Numbered from the stretch's first letter, positions 12,187 to 24,085 are shown. The stretch is DNA of 64,000 nt from Megamerina dolium (GCA_963854835.1 OY978528.1:36600769-36664768), one strand, 5' to 3'. Notes: generated by a model not told the origin, from the sequence alone. Numbers and translations are program-made.

Positions 12187-13467
12187 CAAGGTGCGACAAT
12201 TATGTATTAAGACTGCCTCTAGAAAACACAATTAAAACACGATATCTGCTAATTTTTCAGTAAATTTATTCGTAATATTCTCCTCGTGATTCAATACACT
12301 TGTTACATCGATTTAATAGTGATTCAAACGCGTGTTCCAGCTCATTTTTCGGAATTGCCTCCATTGCCCTCGTCGAAGTCCGTTGTATGGTCCTAATGTC
12401 ATCAAAAAAGCATCACTTCAACTTCAATTTCAGTTTTGGGAACAAAAAGAAGTCGCACGGTGCCAAATCAGGTGAATACGGCGGGTGATTCAACACACAG
12501 ACCTGATTCCGAGCCAAAAATTGACGAACAATGAGTCATGTGTGACTCGGTGCATTATCGTGCAACAGAGTCCAAGTTTTTGGATCGCGGTATTCTGGTC
12601 GAACACGACGGATTCTGGACATCAAACGCTTCAAAACTTCGAGGTAACATGCGGAAGTAACTGTTTGACCAGTTGGAACAAATTATTTTTGGATAATTCC
12701 TTTGCTATCGATGAATGTGATGAGCATTGTTTTGATTTTTGATGGAACTTTTCGTTTTTTTTTTGGGCTTGTGGTGAGTTTTTTGATATCCATTCCGCAC
12801 TTTGACGCTTGGTTTATGGATAGTATTGGAAACATCATGTTTCATAACCCGTAACAATTGTTTTCAGAAAGTTTAGATCATTTTCTGCAGCTGCAGTCTC
12901 TAGAATGACTGACTCTCATTAATTTTTGGTCCTCGGTCAATGTGTGTGGAACAAATCTCGCGCAGACCTTTGTTTTGCCCAAATCCTCTTGATGACCGAG
13001 TCGGATAGTTTCTCTGTTGATGTTTAAGGCCTCTTCCATCATTCACGAACGAAAATCACGAACTTCTGGATCGCTTCCGGCGTCCGCACTGAAATTGGCC
13101 TTCCTTCTTTTATTTCATCTTCCAGCGACTCTCTGCCATCCACAAACCGTTTATGCCATATTAAAATATTTGATCTTGACAAACAAGCATCGCCATACGC
13201 TTGCTGCATCATTCCGAATGTTTCTTATGCACTTTTACTAATTTTTGCGTGATATTTAATGACCGCTCTTTGCTCCGTGTTAAAATTCCAACATCAAACG
13301 AACACGTGTTTTGTAAAATGAATGCCAATAAACATTAAATGTCAACCAAATGCCATGAAAGTTAGTAGAGAAAGGTTGAAGCTTCAAAACGAATGTGCCC
13401 ACACATAGATGGCGCGCTTGGTTGCTGAGGTATGGTTCGAGTCTTACTACATAATTGTCGCACCTTG
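12187..13467 (-). mobile_element. Irritans-like DD34D mariner, copy B1
   Basis: Full-length element of 1281 bp. The terminal inverted repeats begin CAAGGTGCGACAATTATG at both ends, extend to about 28 bp with one mismatch, and are flanked by TA (12185-12186 and 13468-13469). It is the most complete member of family B here and the reference for recognising B2-B4. The transposase lies on the minus strand. Confidence 0.93.
12266..13278 (-). pseudogene. DD34D mariner transposase, heavily mutated (copy B1)
   Basis: Relic of a ~337-codon mariner transposase; sister copy B4 supplies readable pieces. The start ATG is ACG (13276-13278). Multiple frameshifts break the frame, but recognisable stretches remain on the minus strand, including the C-terminal KGCFF-type and ALEAIPKNELEHAF segments also seen in B2 and B4. 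In the family, the second and third catalytic residues lie in LLHDNAPSHT and SPDLAPCDFFLF, with 34 residues between them, the mariner DD34D spacing. The C-terminal pattern PKLKLKLKG...GEYFE resembles the irritans subfamily rather than Mos1; that subfamily call is inference. Confidence 0.88.
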
Positions 13468-13784
13468 TATATTCAATTGGCATAATTGAATTTCTAAATT
13501 TAAAAAGGAACTAAATAAATTCGAAAGGAGAGATCGATAAATATGCAAAGAAATAAATAATGTTATCCCATAATAATGACATTACAGCAGGGAAATTCCA
13601 AATTCTATATCAATAATATACAAATAAATTAAAAAATATATTTACAATCTTACATGGCATTGTAATGTGTAGTGAGTAATAATTTGTTATAAATTCTTTT
13701 TCTCAAGAACCCACGCCATTCAGCTCGACTAAAGTTATTTCATTATATTTTTTCCTAACTTTGAGGCTTTATTTTTAAAAATTG

Positions 13785-15071
13785 CTACAATATATTTTGT
13801 TCAAAGTATTTTTCTTCGGAAGCTACAACTTTTTCCCATCTTTGAGGGAGCGCATGAATTTCGTCCCAATAGAACTGCTGATCTTTTGAGACCAAGAACG
13901 TATCGATCCAATTTTTGATACCTTCGAATGAGGTGTAGCGTATTCCGGACAAGACATTCTGAATTGATCGAAACCAGTGGTAGTCAGAGGGGGCACTGTC
14001 TGCACTATACGAAAGGTGGAGTAAGATTTCCCATCCGCTATTTTCCAAGTATGTTTGAACGGTTTTCCCAATATGTAGCCGAGTATTGCCATATCTCAGT
14101 GGTTAGTGCGTTAGCCCTCTGATCTGTAGGTCGCGAGTTCAATCCCCGGCTGAATCTTACCAAAATTGATATCGAAAAGATTTTTCTTTCGAACAATTCC
14201 CACCTGCCGGCAAGAATAGGCAATTTTTCCGGAAGTAGCAATTTTCCAAAAATCCTTCTTAAAATAGCTTTGTAACAATACTAAGTTAAAGTGATGTCAC
14301 AAATGTTCTGCCGTTTGGAACCGGCTAATATAGGTAGGTCCCTTCTCATCCTGTCCAAATTTAGCACGCACAACAGTATTGGAAGAGGTGGTATCACAAT
14401 GGGCCTTTTCGGCCTAAGTGTGTCCTCCCAGAGAGAGGGCAGCTACATAACATAACTTAACCATTGTTATGATGAAAAATTAATGACTCGTGTTTCGTCA
14501 CGCATTCCAGCCGTTTTTTGGTTCAATGCGCGCTCTAATTTGATGATTGTTGTCGGTAGCGTTCCCCATTAATGATTTCATTCGGATTTAGCAGCTCATA
14601 ATACACTCTTCTGATCCCACCCAATACACAACATCATCTTCGAACTATGGATATTCGGCTTTGGCAAGGTCTTACATATGACTTTTTACGCTTAAAGTTA
14701 TAGCAATAGATCCATTTTTCGTCGCCAATAACGTGACGCTGCAAAAATACTTTGTACCGTTCACGCAGCATTTCAGACATGCAAAATCGCCTTTTATTGT
14801 TTCTTGGTTTCAGATCATATGGGTCACAATTTCGCATTTTCTGGATCATATCCATGTTTTTCAAACACAATAAAATGGCGTGTTGAGTCACTTCCAAAGT
14901 TGCAGCAAGCTTCTTTTGTGTTTGACGCGGGTCTTCATCCGATAAAGCCTTCAATTAAGCGTCTTCACGCTCTCTATCGCTAGTATCAAAATCACCACCG
15001 TCTAAACCAAAATGTACAAGTTGAAATTGATGGAGTATGTTCCTCTTTTCTGTAGATACAAAAGCTGACAT
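13785..15071 (-). pseudogene. Mariner transposase (family E), interrupted by a SINE
   Basis: Reading the minus strand: MSAFVSTEKRN start region (15071); a shortened HTH region; DGGDFDTSDRERED; LSDEDPRQTQKKLAATL; the first Asp in VIGDEKWIYCYN; KRKKSYV; and YELLNPNEIINGERY. At the second catalytic site the canonical HDNA reads HNN(G), so GAC has become AAC. After the SINE the gene resumes with TYLENSGWEILLH, SADSAPSDYHWFRS (third Asp present) and LPQRWEKVVASEEKYF. A stop follows DREREDA, the catalytic Asp is lost and there is a 375-bp insertion, so it is dead. Motifs resemble mauritiana/cecropia-type mariners such as Mos1 (family knowledge). Confidence 0.85.
14087..14461 (+). mobile_element. 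tRNA-derived SINE, copy S3, inserted in mariner E
   Basis: Head TGCCATATCTCAGTGGTTAG (box A region) and GGTCGCGAGTTCAATCCCCG (box B region) form a tRNA-like pol III promoter. The body follows (ATATCGAAAAGATTTTTC, GTGATGTCACAAATGTTCTG, GGAACCGGCTAATATAGG). The 3' end differs from S2 and S7: GGTATCACAATGGGCC, then CGGCCTAAGTGTGTCC, GAGAGAGGGCAGC and ACATAACATAACTTAACC. This resembles the LINE terminus at 24836-24909. It separates the mariner's HHNN and LHIGK codons; a short ATTG repeat lies at both edges. Confidence 0.85.
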
Positions 15072-15205
15072 AGACAGATATGTTTACACTTCAAGCACAA
15101 TCTGATTTCGTGATGAGGCTTCAACATAAAGATAATTGCCACATTATCCGATGCAATTTTATACTACTAACTACTCTGTTAAAAAGTATATCAAATATAC
15201 TATAA

Positions 15206-15291
15206 ATAAACAAATATGTGACACTTATAGGCCCCGAAAGGCCTTTTGGTGGAGTTTCTTCTGCAGTACTTTTGCTCACGTTAAATTTCAC
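15206..15291 (-). mobile_element. SINE fragment S4 (3' end only)
   Basis: On the minus strand it shows GGCCTTTCGGGGCCTATAAG, GTGTCACATATTTG and an ATTTATA tail. This matches the 3' end of the ATTT-tailed SINE subtype, with diverged sequence upstream. The tRNA-like head is absent. Confidence 0.6.
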
Positions 15292-15309
15292 ACATCTTAA
15301 TTGCATAGA

Positions 15310-15990
15310 GGAATTGTTTTAAGTGCATTATCCAAATACCTAGGACATAATATTTACACAAATATTCAATGTGTAAACAAATTCTAAGTTAACTATGTAT
15401 TTATTATTTATATCCATATTTATATCCGAAAGTTGAAGCTTTCATTTCTCCGTTGGCCACTGAATAAAAATGACTAGAAAACTAAAAACATAATAATCAG
15501 CACATGCATGAAATGAAATAATAAATTTTAAGATATCCCACAGTGCATATGTTGCATACATATGCACATACATAAAGTTATTTATTCATGTAGATTCATC
15601 TGGACATATTACATTGTTACATATTTGCACCAACAGCTGCTACTGCTGTTACAATAATAACATGGCATATGTAGAGGACATTATCAAAGTAACATATAAC
15701 AATTGAAATCATATAAATTTGAACAAAATATTCTATTAAACAAATGTGCCATAAGTACAGATCTATTTGCGGAGATTGCAGAGAAACAAAATTATTTTTG
15801 TTAAAACACCATAACTAGAATATATGTATGTAACTGTATATACATGTATTCAAGGTGACAATATGTCACAAATAGTATTTTTAGCAATATTTCTTTGTTT
15901 TCGATTTAGTCTACATACATACTGCATATATTATATGAATGTTAGCTGCTGTTTATTAGATATTTGATTAATTGACAAATTGTTGTTGAA
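15310..15990. other. AT-rich spacer
   Basis: Nothing recognisable: AT-rich DNA with ACATATG/CATACATA simple-sequence patches and no open frame of interest. Confidence 0.5.
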
Positions 15991-16271
15991 AAATCTCCTT
16001 ACAGTCGGCTGGGGCCGACCAAATTATACCCTGCATATGTAGAGATATATATAAAAAGTTTGCTCGTATATCCATCCTTTTCTTCCACTACTTTGTATAG
16101 GACCTACATTAAGAAGCAGGCGTACCTCACCAATTTTGGAAGATCAATTTCTGCCTATAATACTAAACCACATAGGTTGCAATGGGTTGACCTAGTCGTA
16201 TTATTTAGTAAGTTATAGGTGTTTTAATGTTTAAGATAAATCCGAGACTTTGTACGGAAGCTATATAAAAA

Positions 16272-17652
16272 GTGGGCGTGACGTATCTCTTTCTGGTATA
16301 TCTAATTAATTTTTCAATATCAATCCACACCTTAAATTTGGTTGTCCTACGCTAAATGGTTTGTAAGTTATGGAGCTTAAAAGTTTTAGTTTAATTCCCT
16401 CGACTTTGTATGGGAGACCTATGAAGGAGTGGGCGTGGCACACTGATTTTCTATCATTTTATTACCGACTACGATATTAATCTAAGTGTCAATAATGGTT
16501 ATTTTAGGCAGGAGATTGCCGAAGTTACAGCTGTTTAAATTTAAAAGAATTTCTGACATTTTGTATGGGGGCTGCAATAAACAGTGGGCATGGCGCGCCC
16601 ATTTCCTATGAGCCTAGTTGCTCATACAATGCTTATCCATATCTTAAATCTCGTTGTCTTACGCTAAATAGTTTGTAAGTTATGGAGCTTAAAAGTTTTA
16701 GTTTAATTCCCTTGACTTTGTATGGGAGACTCATGAAGGAGTGGGCGTGGCACACTGATTTTCTGCCAGATTATTTCCGACTACGATATTAATCTAAGTG
16801 TCAATTATGGTTATTCTAGACGGAAGATTGCTGAAGTTACAGCTGTTTAAATTTAAAATTTGTATGGGGGCTACGATAAACAGTGGGCGTGGTGCGCCCA
16901 TTTTCTGTGAGCCTAGTTGCTCGTACAATACTAATCCATACCTTAAATCTCGTTGTCCTACGCTAAATGGTTTGTAAGGTATGGAGCTTAAAAGTTTTAG
17001 TTTAACTCCCTTGACTTTGTATGGGAGACTCATGAAGGAGTGGGCGTGGCACACTGATTTTCTGCCAGATTTTTGCCGACTACGATATTAATCTAAGTGT
17101 CAATTATGGTTATTCTAGACAGAAGATTGTCGAAGTTACAGCTGTTTCAATTTAAAATTTGTATGGGGGCTACGATAAACAGTGGGCGTGGTGCGCCCAT
17201 TTTCTGTGAGCCTAGTTGCTTGTACAATACTAATCCACACCTTAAATCTCGTTATTCTACGCTGAATAGTTTGCAAGTTAGAACCGGTAACATTTTTTTA
17301 ATTTCCGCAACTTTGTATGGGAGACCCAAAAAGGAGTGGGCGTGGCACACTGATTTCCAGCCATATTATTTCCGACTACGATATTAATCTAAGTGTCAAT
17401 TATGGTTATTCTAGACAGAATATTGTAGAAGTTACAGGTGTTTCAATTTAAAAGAAGTACAGACACTTTGTATGAGAGCTACGCTAAAAAGTAGGCGTGG
17501 CTCAACCACTTTTGGCGAGGTTATATAGTAGTATAATATAAGTCTATGTGCCAAATATTGTTGTCCCAAGTGGTATATTATGTGAGTTATAGCAAGTTAA
17601 AGATTTTGAAAATTTCGAGGTTAGTCGCTTTGAATGCTTGGTGTGGGCGTGG
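16272..17652 (+). repeat. Tandem ~150-bp monomers in ~298-bp dimers (D3 array)
   Basis: The motif GTGGGCGTGG (or one-base variants) recurs at 16272, 16429, 16584, 16741, 16883, 17040, 17182, 17336, 17491 and 17643, spacings of 142-157 bp. Alternate copies have different right flanks (CACACTGATT versus TGCGCCCATT). The landmark CACACTGATT recurs at 16439, 16751, 17050 and 17346. This gives a ~298-bp higher-order unit made of two diverged ~150-bp halves, each ending in TTTGTATGGG...GTGGGCGTGG. Confidence 0.88.
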
Positions 17653-17780
17653 TTATTGACCGATCATGCCCAATATCAATCCCCTCCGTACCCTTGGATC
17701 ATAGATTACTTATGCCAAATTTCATCGAAATAGCTCAATATTTACTCAAGTTATCGTGCGAACCAGCCAGGTGACAGACA

Positions 17781-17850
17781 GACGGACGGACGGACGGACG
17801 GACGGACGGACGGACGGACGGACGGACGGACGGACGGACGGACGGACGGA
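17781..17850. repeat. (GGAC)n microsatellite inside D3
   Basis: About 17 near-perfect GGAC units, the longest such tract in the window, at the conserved internal position of the family D element. Confidence 0.95.
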
Positions 17851-17994
17851 CATCGTTAAATCGAAAATTTAACCGACGCTGATCACGAATATATATCCAT
17901 GTCTATATCTCCGGAGATTCCTTCAAGTGGACACAAACATCTGACCGAAATGAATATACCATGCATATTGCATTATGCAGGGTATAAAAATCAG

Positions 17995-19238
17995 CGAAAA
18001 CTTTATGTATGTTCTTATTTTTTGGGGTCAACATTGTTGCGATAAACATATGTATCTACACATACATAGTTGATGAAAAGGAAAAGTATACATATGACTG
18101 TATATTTTACTCATTGTTAGTATGAATTGCATTTCAGTGAACAGTTTTTTTACAACAGTATTAGGCTTGAAATCGAAGACACCAATATTTACCGATGTAA
18201 TTATATAAACATTAAATGCTGTAATTTATTTAATAAGTCGATAGTTTCGCGGGCAGAATGGCATTGTGGCGCTGACAAAGATTTTCTTCATTTTCGAATG
18301 GATTTATCATATTCTATAAATTTGCTCCACGTATGTTCTAATTATGTGATGTATAATTGGTCAGGGTAGCTTATATAATAACTCATTGTCAAGTTGTTTC
18401 CTCCAGGTGCCGATAGAGAAGTCTACATTCCTTCTTTATACTTAATTCCAAACGGAATAATTTTATTTGATTTGCACAAATATATTTAAAGACTTTTTGA
18501 TTCGTGCATACGAAGCATATATGGATTGTAAACTAAATAAACTCATATTTATTTATATATTCCTTTACACATGCCTATAAGTAGGGGAAAATTCCAACGA
18601 ATGGAAGACCCAATAATTACAAACAAATTGAGACATCATCGTACGTTATATATATTTTACGCGGATCTTTACTTATGTTCATGAATGAAATCTTACTCAA
18701 ATTTATATAAACAAACCTTTGTGCACATTGTATTCATTTTTGCATATTTTTTTGTTAGTTTAAATAGGGTTTTCCTATTTCAAGTAATAGAAAAACTTAA
18801 TTTGGCGCAATTTTTTTTTATACCTCATTACGTTTTCAGTATATTTTCAATAACTGTCTTCCATTCGCATTCAGTGCAGTTCTCTACGCAAAATCTGCTC
18901 CAACCTGCTGACCTTTCTCCTATATACGAATGCATTTAAACGATTTATTCAACTAGTAAATAAGTTAAACAAACAGACTCCTTGACTCATAACACTCATA
19001 AATAAAATAAATTTCATCACGAATTACTCATACTTATTTGAAAATTGAATCAAACTGGTATAGTGTATGTAGACATTAGGGTAAAAGAAAAAAGAATCTG
19101 AAAATCATTTAGGGAAAATTGAACACGATTTCAATTTAAGTTAGTTATCAATATTCCTATGTTTATATGCGATGTTTTAAAATCAATTTTAGATCTATAA
19201 TTTTTTGGAGAAATTTATTTATGCGCTGAAGTACAACT
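17995..19238. other. AT-rich spacer
   Basis: No gene or transposon recognised. Short open frames (80-84 codons near 18127-18369 and 18685-18939) are hydrophobic and phenylalanine- and isoleucine-rich, as expected of AT-rich chance frames, and show no motif I know. Confidence 0.5.
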
Positions 19239-19241
19239 TTA

Positions 19242-19331
19242 ATGTCGAAGAGATTTTTCTTTCGAACGATACTCACCTTTCGGCAAGCAATTGGCAATTC
19301 TTCCGACAGTAACAATGAAAAAGTTTCTAAA
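19242..19331 (+). mobile_element. SINE fragment S5 (body only)
   Basis: TCGAAGAGATTTTTCTTTCG, CACCTTTCGGCAAGCAATTG and TCTTCCGACAGTAACAATG match the central SINE body. Both head and tail are missing. It runs directly into sequence that may be a decayed family D relic. Confidence 0.7.
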
Positions 19332-19369
19332 CAGCTATATGAGCCTATAAGTACCAGGGCTCAGAATTT

Positions 19370-19745
19370 ATTTAAACTTTTTACCGCCATAACTTGCAAT
19401 ATCTTCTATCTAATACAACCATATTTGACACGAAAATCAATATCGTGGGGAGTATACATTTCACGAGCTATGATCGATACACTCTTACTATTTAATGTAC
19501 CCCCCACACAAAGTCACACCTTAAAAACAATTATGAGACAGGCATAAAATGGAAATGAATACATACGATATTTCAGGAGTTATGCCAAAAAAAGGCGTAA
19601 TACGCCTATCATTTACATATACAATAGCACTTTACTATTATTACACTAGTTTTTTAAGATTTCATACTAAAATTCATTTAATGTTTAACAGCTAGGATAG
19701 GCGATACCTCGGTTTTTATACATTTCCGCACACAGGGTATAAATT
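19370..19745. mobile_element. Possible strongly decayed family D relic
   Basis: ACCGCCATAACTTGCAA (about 19382) and a CCCCCACACAAAGTC stretch resemble family D monomer landmarks (ACCGCCATAACTTGCAAAC; CCCCCATACAAAATG), and CACAGGGTATAAA near 19735 resembles the element end. The matches are short and scattered, so this call is tentative. Confidence 0.35.
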
Positions 19746-19749
19746 GATC

Positions 19750-21200
19750 GTCCAGGCGCCTGTAATGCCATTTTTTGCTATATGCTATCTCTAATTTTTC
19801 TCACCCAAACAATTTGGCTTGCCCTAATGTGCATGCTTGTACAATCACGTGTATATAAGTACGTGTATGCACTTGATGTTGATGCGCAAAAACATAAACA
19901 TATAAATGCAATATATGTAGGTACATATATTTTACATTACTTACCTTTATAATGATGCCAACAATTGTAGGACACAAAATACAATAGTCGTAAAAGAAAC
20001 TAAAAATAAAATAACTACGTTAGCATCTTGCGCACAGATAATTTCTATGACAAACAAACCAAAAAAACAAAAACAGAAATAAATATAAAAGATCTACTCT
20101 CAACATGCGATGGTTACACCATCGCATAGTAGCACGTAGCTAATGTTCATGACACTGTATTGTACTATATTGTTGCTGTGTGTAACTCTTCCGCATGTGA
20201 TGCCTTCCTTACACTTAACAGCATTTTACTCCTGTTCTGAGCCCATTGACAACATAGCAGAATAGGCAATACGTGCAAATAGCTGCAGGTCGATGTATTT
20301 ATGAATGAGTGTCTGTCCATGAAGGCAAACGTTAACGAAGTAGCGACTATTTAGTCATAGGATAAAATAGAAAAAGGAATGTGTTTAAAGCGTTTTAGTG
20401 TTTAGATTTTTGTTTGCACTATACATATACATACTATCTCGTATATTTATTTTTCGTTTTTATATAATTTTTATACCAATTTCCTATAAGGTAAAGTCTC
20501 GTACATTTAATGCATTTGATGATGATTTTTTGTTACTTTCCTTCGCTTTTTATTAATTTTCTTTAATCTACCAATTTAGTTGTCTGCTTGTGTGGGATGC
20601 TCTCCAAAATCAACAACAAACGCATATCAAGCAAACTAAAATCGCGATGCGTTTTAACGTGTCACTGCAAAATTAACTTACGTGGGTATGATTTGGTTGC
20701 AATTGTTGTTGTTTTGTTTTGGTGCGCAAAAAACATAATCGACACCATCCTGTGGTCTTTCGGTGCAATTTCAATGTATGTACATGAACGCATTGAGGCA
20801 CATACATACTTGCGTACATAATACAATACAAACACCTTTGTATAGATTACATATATATTATACGTGCATATCATACGACTATATTACTATAATCAATTTT
20901 CAACAATAAAACACATTTCCAGTTTCGCTTTTTTTAAATTTTTTGCTTGTTTTTAAACCACACAATGAATGAAAGATTATATTTAGGATTCATTTAATAC
21001 CACAATAATTGATAGCTTTAGCTTAAGAACGTACACACACTTAAAAAAATGGATTTAAAATTAAAAAAATAATAATAATAATATAAAATGAACATTGTGC
21101 AAAACTTTTGTTTCAATTGAAATAACTTTAATGCATTCAAAGATGTTAGAGTGTTTTTTAAGACAGCTTAATATTTCAATTGAAATGAAGTGAAGCATGG
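19750..21200. other. AT-rich spacer with one perfect hairpin
   Basis: No gene recognised. The notable structure is a perfect 10-bp-arm palindrome with a 3-nt loop at 20105-20127. The rest is AT-rich with poly(A) and TACATA-type simple repeats. Confidence 0.55.
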
Positions 21201-21206
21201 ATGATA

Positions 21207-21397
21207 TACTTTACTTACTTACTTATCTGGCCATAACAACCGAATATCAATTTAGGCCGAATATAACATGCTTCGCCAGCCATCTCTGTTCTTCGCTAGC
21301 TGGCGCCAGTTAGAAATTCCAAGCGCCGTCAGGTTCTCCAGTACTTGGTCTTTCCACCGGAGGTTAGGTCTTCCTCGTCGTCCTCCGCATTGATAAT
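21207..21397 (-). mobile_element. 3' end of an RTE-type LINE with GTAA-type tail
   Basis: The minus strand encodes the C-terminal end of an endonuclease/reverse-transcriptase LINE: GGRRGRPNLRWKDQVLENL, TALGISNWRQLAKNRDGWRS, then a stop. Such RGRP..W.D.....L..LG...W..LA.DR..WR tails are typical of RTE-group polyproteins. It is followed by GGTTGTTATGGCCAGA and a (TAAG)n tail at the left edge. It is strongly 5' truncated, as is usual for non-LTR insertions. Confidence 0.78.
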
Positions 21398-21652
21398 ATA
21401 TACATAACTACTTTTTATATTTACAATTGAAGCGTTGTAACTACAAAGTTACCATTTTAAGAAGTTGGTATTAAAAAAATGGTATTTCAAATTTCAACAC
21501 AAAGCGATTTATGCGATTTTTATATACCTTAACTCGTTTCATTCATATATATTTTAAGAACAATATAACCAATTGGGTTTACCTTTTTAAAGGCAATAAA
21601 GTTACACGTCCAAGGTTGAGTTAAAATTTTTTCCGCTAAAGCATATTTTATT

Positions 21653-22880
<1,228 letters not shown>

Positions 22881-23029
22881 TGTTTTATTAATATTTCCAA
22901 TTAGTACGTACATCAAAATGGAATTGAAAGTTATTTTCTTCGTCAAATTCTATTATTTTATTTCATAGATGTCCTCTTCACAAAATGCTTAAACAAAGCT
23001 TTCCCAACAAAGAAATTACGCTGGCATGG

Positions 23030-23530
23030 TAATAATGTATGTTCTTAGTCGTCTGGAAGTGGATACAACACTTAGGAGATGAATAGAACGGCTACTGCAG
23101 TGTAGACTAATTACATTCAAAACAGGTGAATCCCCAACATCAACGCGTGTATGATGCGGAACCCCTCTAGGAGAGGTACTCTCCGCTGTTCTATGGAACT
23201 TGATGATCCATGAACTACTGATAGATATAGAAAGGAGGTGCATAGTGATAGTCTATACCGATGACGTTGTCTTGATGGTGACTAGGATATATACTGAAGT
23301 CCTTTGTGACGTACTAGAACTTACCTTATCTGGATAGCTCTTTAAATGCAAACTCACACAAAACCGAGCTCATCTTGTTTTCAACTACTACTACTAACCA
23401 TAACTACCATAACTACTACCATAACTACTCTAGAATTAGGAGCGATCCCTCTTATTTTCAGAGAGGAAATCCAAAATTATGGAATGGTTATAGACCGCAA
23501 ATTAAACTGGACAACCAATATCGAAAATAT
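23030..23530 (+). pseudogene. LINE reverse transcriptase relic, 5' part (L1)
   Basis: Plus-strand remnants of a reverse transcriptase palm domain: a degenerate GTPQGGVLS motif (read as GTPLGEVLSAVLWNL), IHELLIDIERR, and the catalytic box as YTDDVVLMV (normally Y-A-D-D). Downstream, LGAIPLIF and YGMVIDRKLNWTTN match the segment after the palm in I/LOA/R1-group LINEs. Frameshifts and stops are frequent. A (CTA/CAT)n-like stretch near 23385-23425 interrupts it. The element resumes at 24276 after a SINE and a mariner fragment. Confidence 0.75.
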
Positions 23531-23535
23531 TTATT

Positions 23536-23812
23536 TTTTTCGATGGGTACCCACCTGTCGACAACAAATTAACAATTCTTCCGTCAGTTTTGCCATGGAA
23601 AAAGCTTCCAAAAGAACTCTGTGACAAAGCTCAGAAAAAGTGATGTCACAAGATAATGCTATAATATATAATAATAAAATAATAATAAAATAATAATAAA
23701 ATAATAATAAAATAATACTCCCTTCTAATAGTGCCCAAAATTTAACATGCACAACAGTAATGGAAGAGAAGCGAGGCCAAAGAGCCCTTCGGAGCTTATA
23801 AGTGCCACACTT
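23536..23812 (+). mobile_element. SINE fragment S6, inserted in LINE L1
   Basis: Central body and 3' end of the SINE (GGGTACCCACCTGTCGACAA, GTGATGTCACAAG, ATGGAAGAGAAG, GAGCCCTTCGGAGCTTATAA, GTGCCACA). The tRNA-like head is absent. A ~55-bp AT minisatellite (23662-23717) replaces the segment that normally reads TGTTCTGCCGTTCGGAACCG. The 3' end has no ATTT tail and runs straight into mariner B2. Confidence 0.75.
23662..23717. repeat. AT minisatellite (unit ~11 bp) inside SINE S6
   Basis: Four to five tandem copies of AATAATAATAA-type units. It lies exactly where a conserved SINE segment is missing, so expansion and deletion seem linked. Confidence 0.8.
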
Positions 23813-24085
23813 GTTACATCGATTTAATAGTGATTCAAACGCGTGTTCCAGCTCATTTTTCGGAATTGCCTCCAGTGCCATCGTCGAAACCCGTTGTATG
23901 GTCTGAATGTCATCAAAAAAGCATCCTTTTAACTTCAATTTCAGTTTTGGGAACAAAAAGAAGTCACACGGTGCCAAATCAGGTGAATACGGCAGGTGAT
24001 TCAGCACACAGACCTGATTCCGAGCCAAAAATGGACCAAAAATTGAAAATTGAATTTATAGAGCGCTCTTTGCTCCATGTTAAAA
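23812..24085 (-). pseudogene. Mariner transposase C-terminal remnant (copy B2)
   Basis: An open minus-strand stretch encodes MARNQVCVLNHLPYSPDLAP, CDFFLFPKLKLKLKGCFF, IPKNELEHAFESLLNRCNKC: the mariner catalytic end with the third Asp in APCD and the irritans-like C-terminus. On the far side of the deletion junction only the first codons of the gene remain (ATG complement near 24081-24083). The open frame continues leftward into SINE sequence, which is read-through and not a fusion protein. Confidence 0.82.

Larger units (their letters stand above)
13735..15150 (-). mobile_element. Mauritiana/cecropia-like DD34D mariner (family E), SINE-interrupted
   Basis: A third mariner lineage on the minus strand, split by SINE S3 (14087-14461). 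Outer limits are approximate because I could not identify clear terminal repeats. Matching mariner coding sequence lies on both sides of the SINE: N-terminal and D1 region at right (14462-15071), D3 and C-terminus at left (13785-14086). Confidence 0.8.
15994..17990 (+). mobile_element. Family D repeat D3 (DINE/mini-me/Helentron-like)
   Basis: Complete ~2-kb copy. The left end has AATCTCCTTACA, then a perfect hairpin GTCGGC-TGGG-GCCGAC (16004-16019), then TATACCCTGCATATG. The middle is an array of ~142-157-bp monomers. The right part has the CCAGCCAGG block, (GGAC)n (17781-17850), the TGATCACGAATATATAT block and TGCAGGGTATA at the end. TATACCCTGCA at one end and TGCAGGGTATA at the other are inverted sub-terminal repeats. 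A hairpin ~10 nt from the terminus on one side only is what I would expect of a Helitron/Helentron 3' end (inference). Non-coding. Confidence 0.82.

Noticed and set aside
17781..17850. Regular GGAC array resembling a CRISPR-like array
   Set aside because: Four-base units without spacers; a microsatellite built into family D elements of a eukaryotic genome.
23531..24028. 165-codon frame as a transposase fusion gene
   Set aside because: The C-terminal half is SINE and AT-repeat sequence read through past the mariner's normal end.
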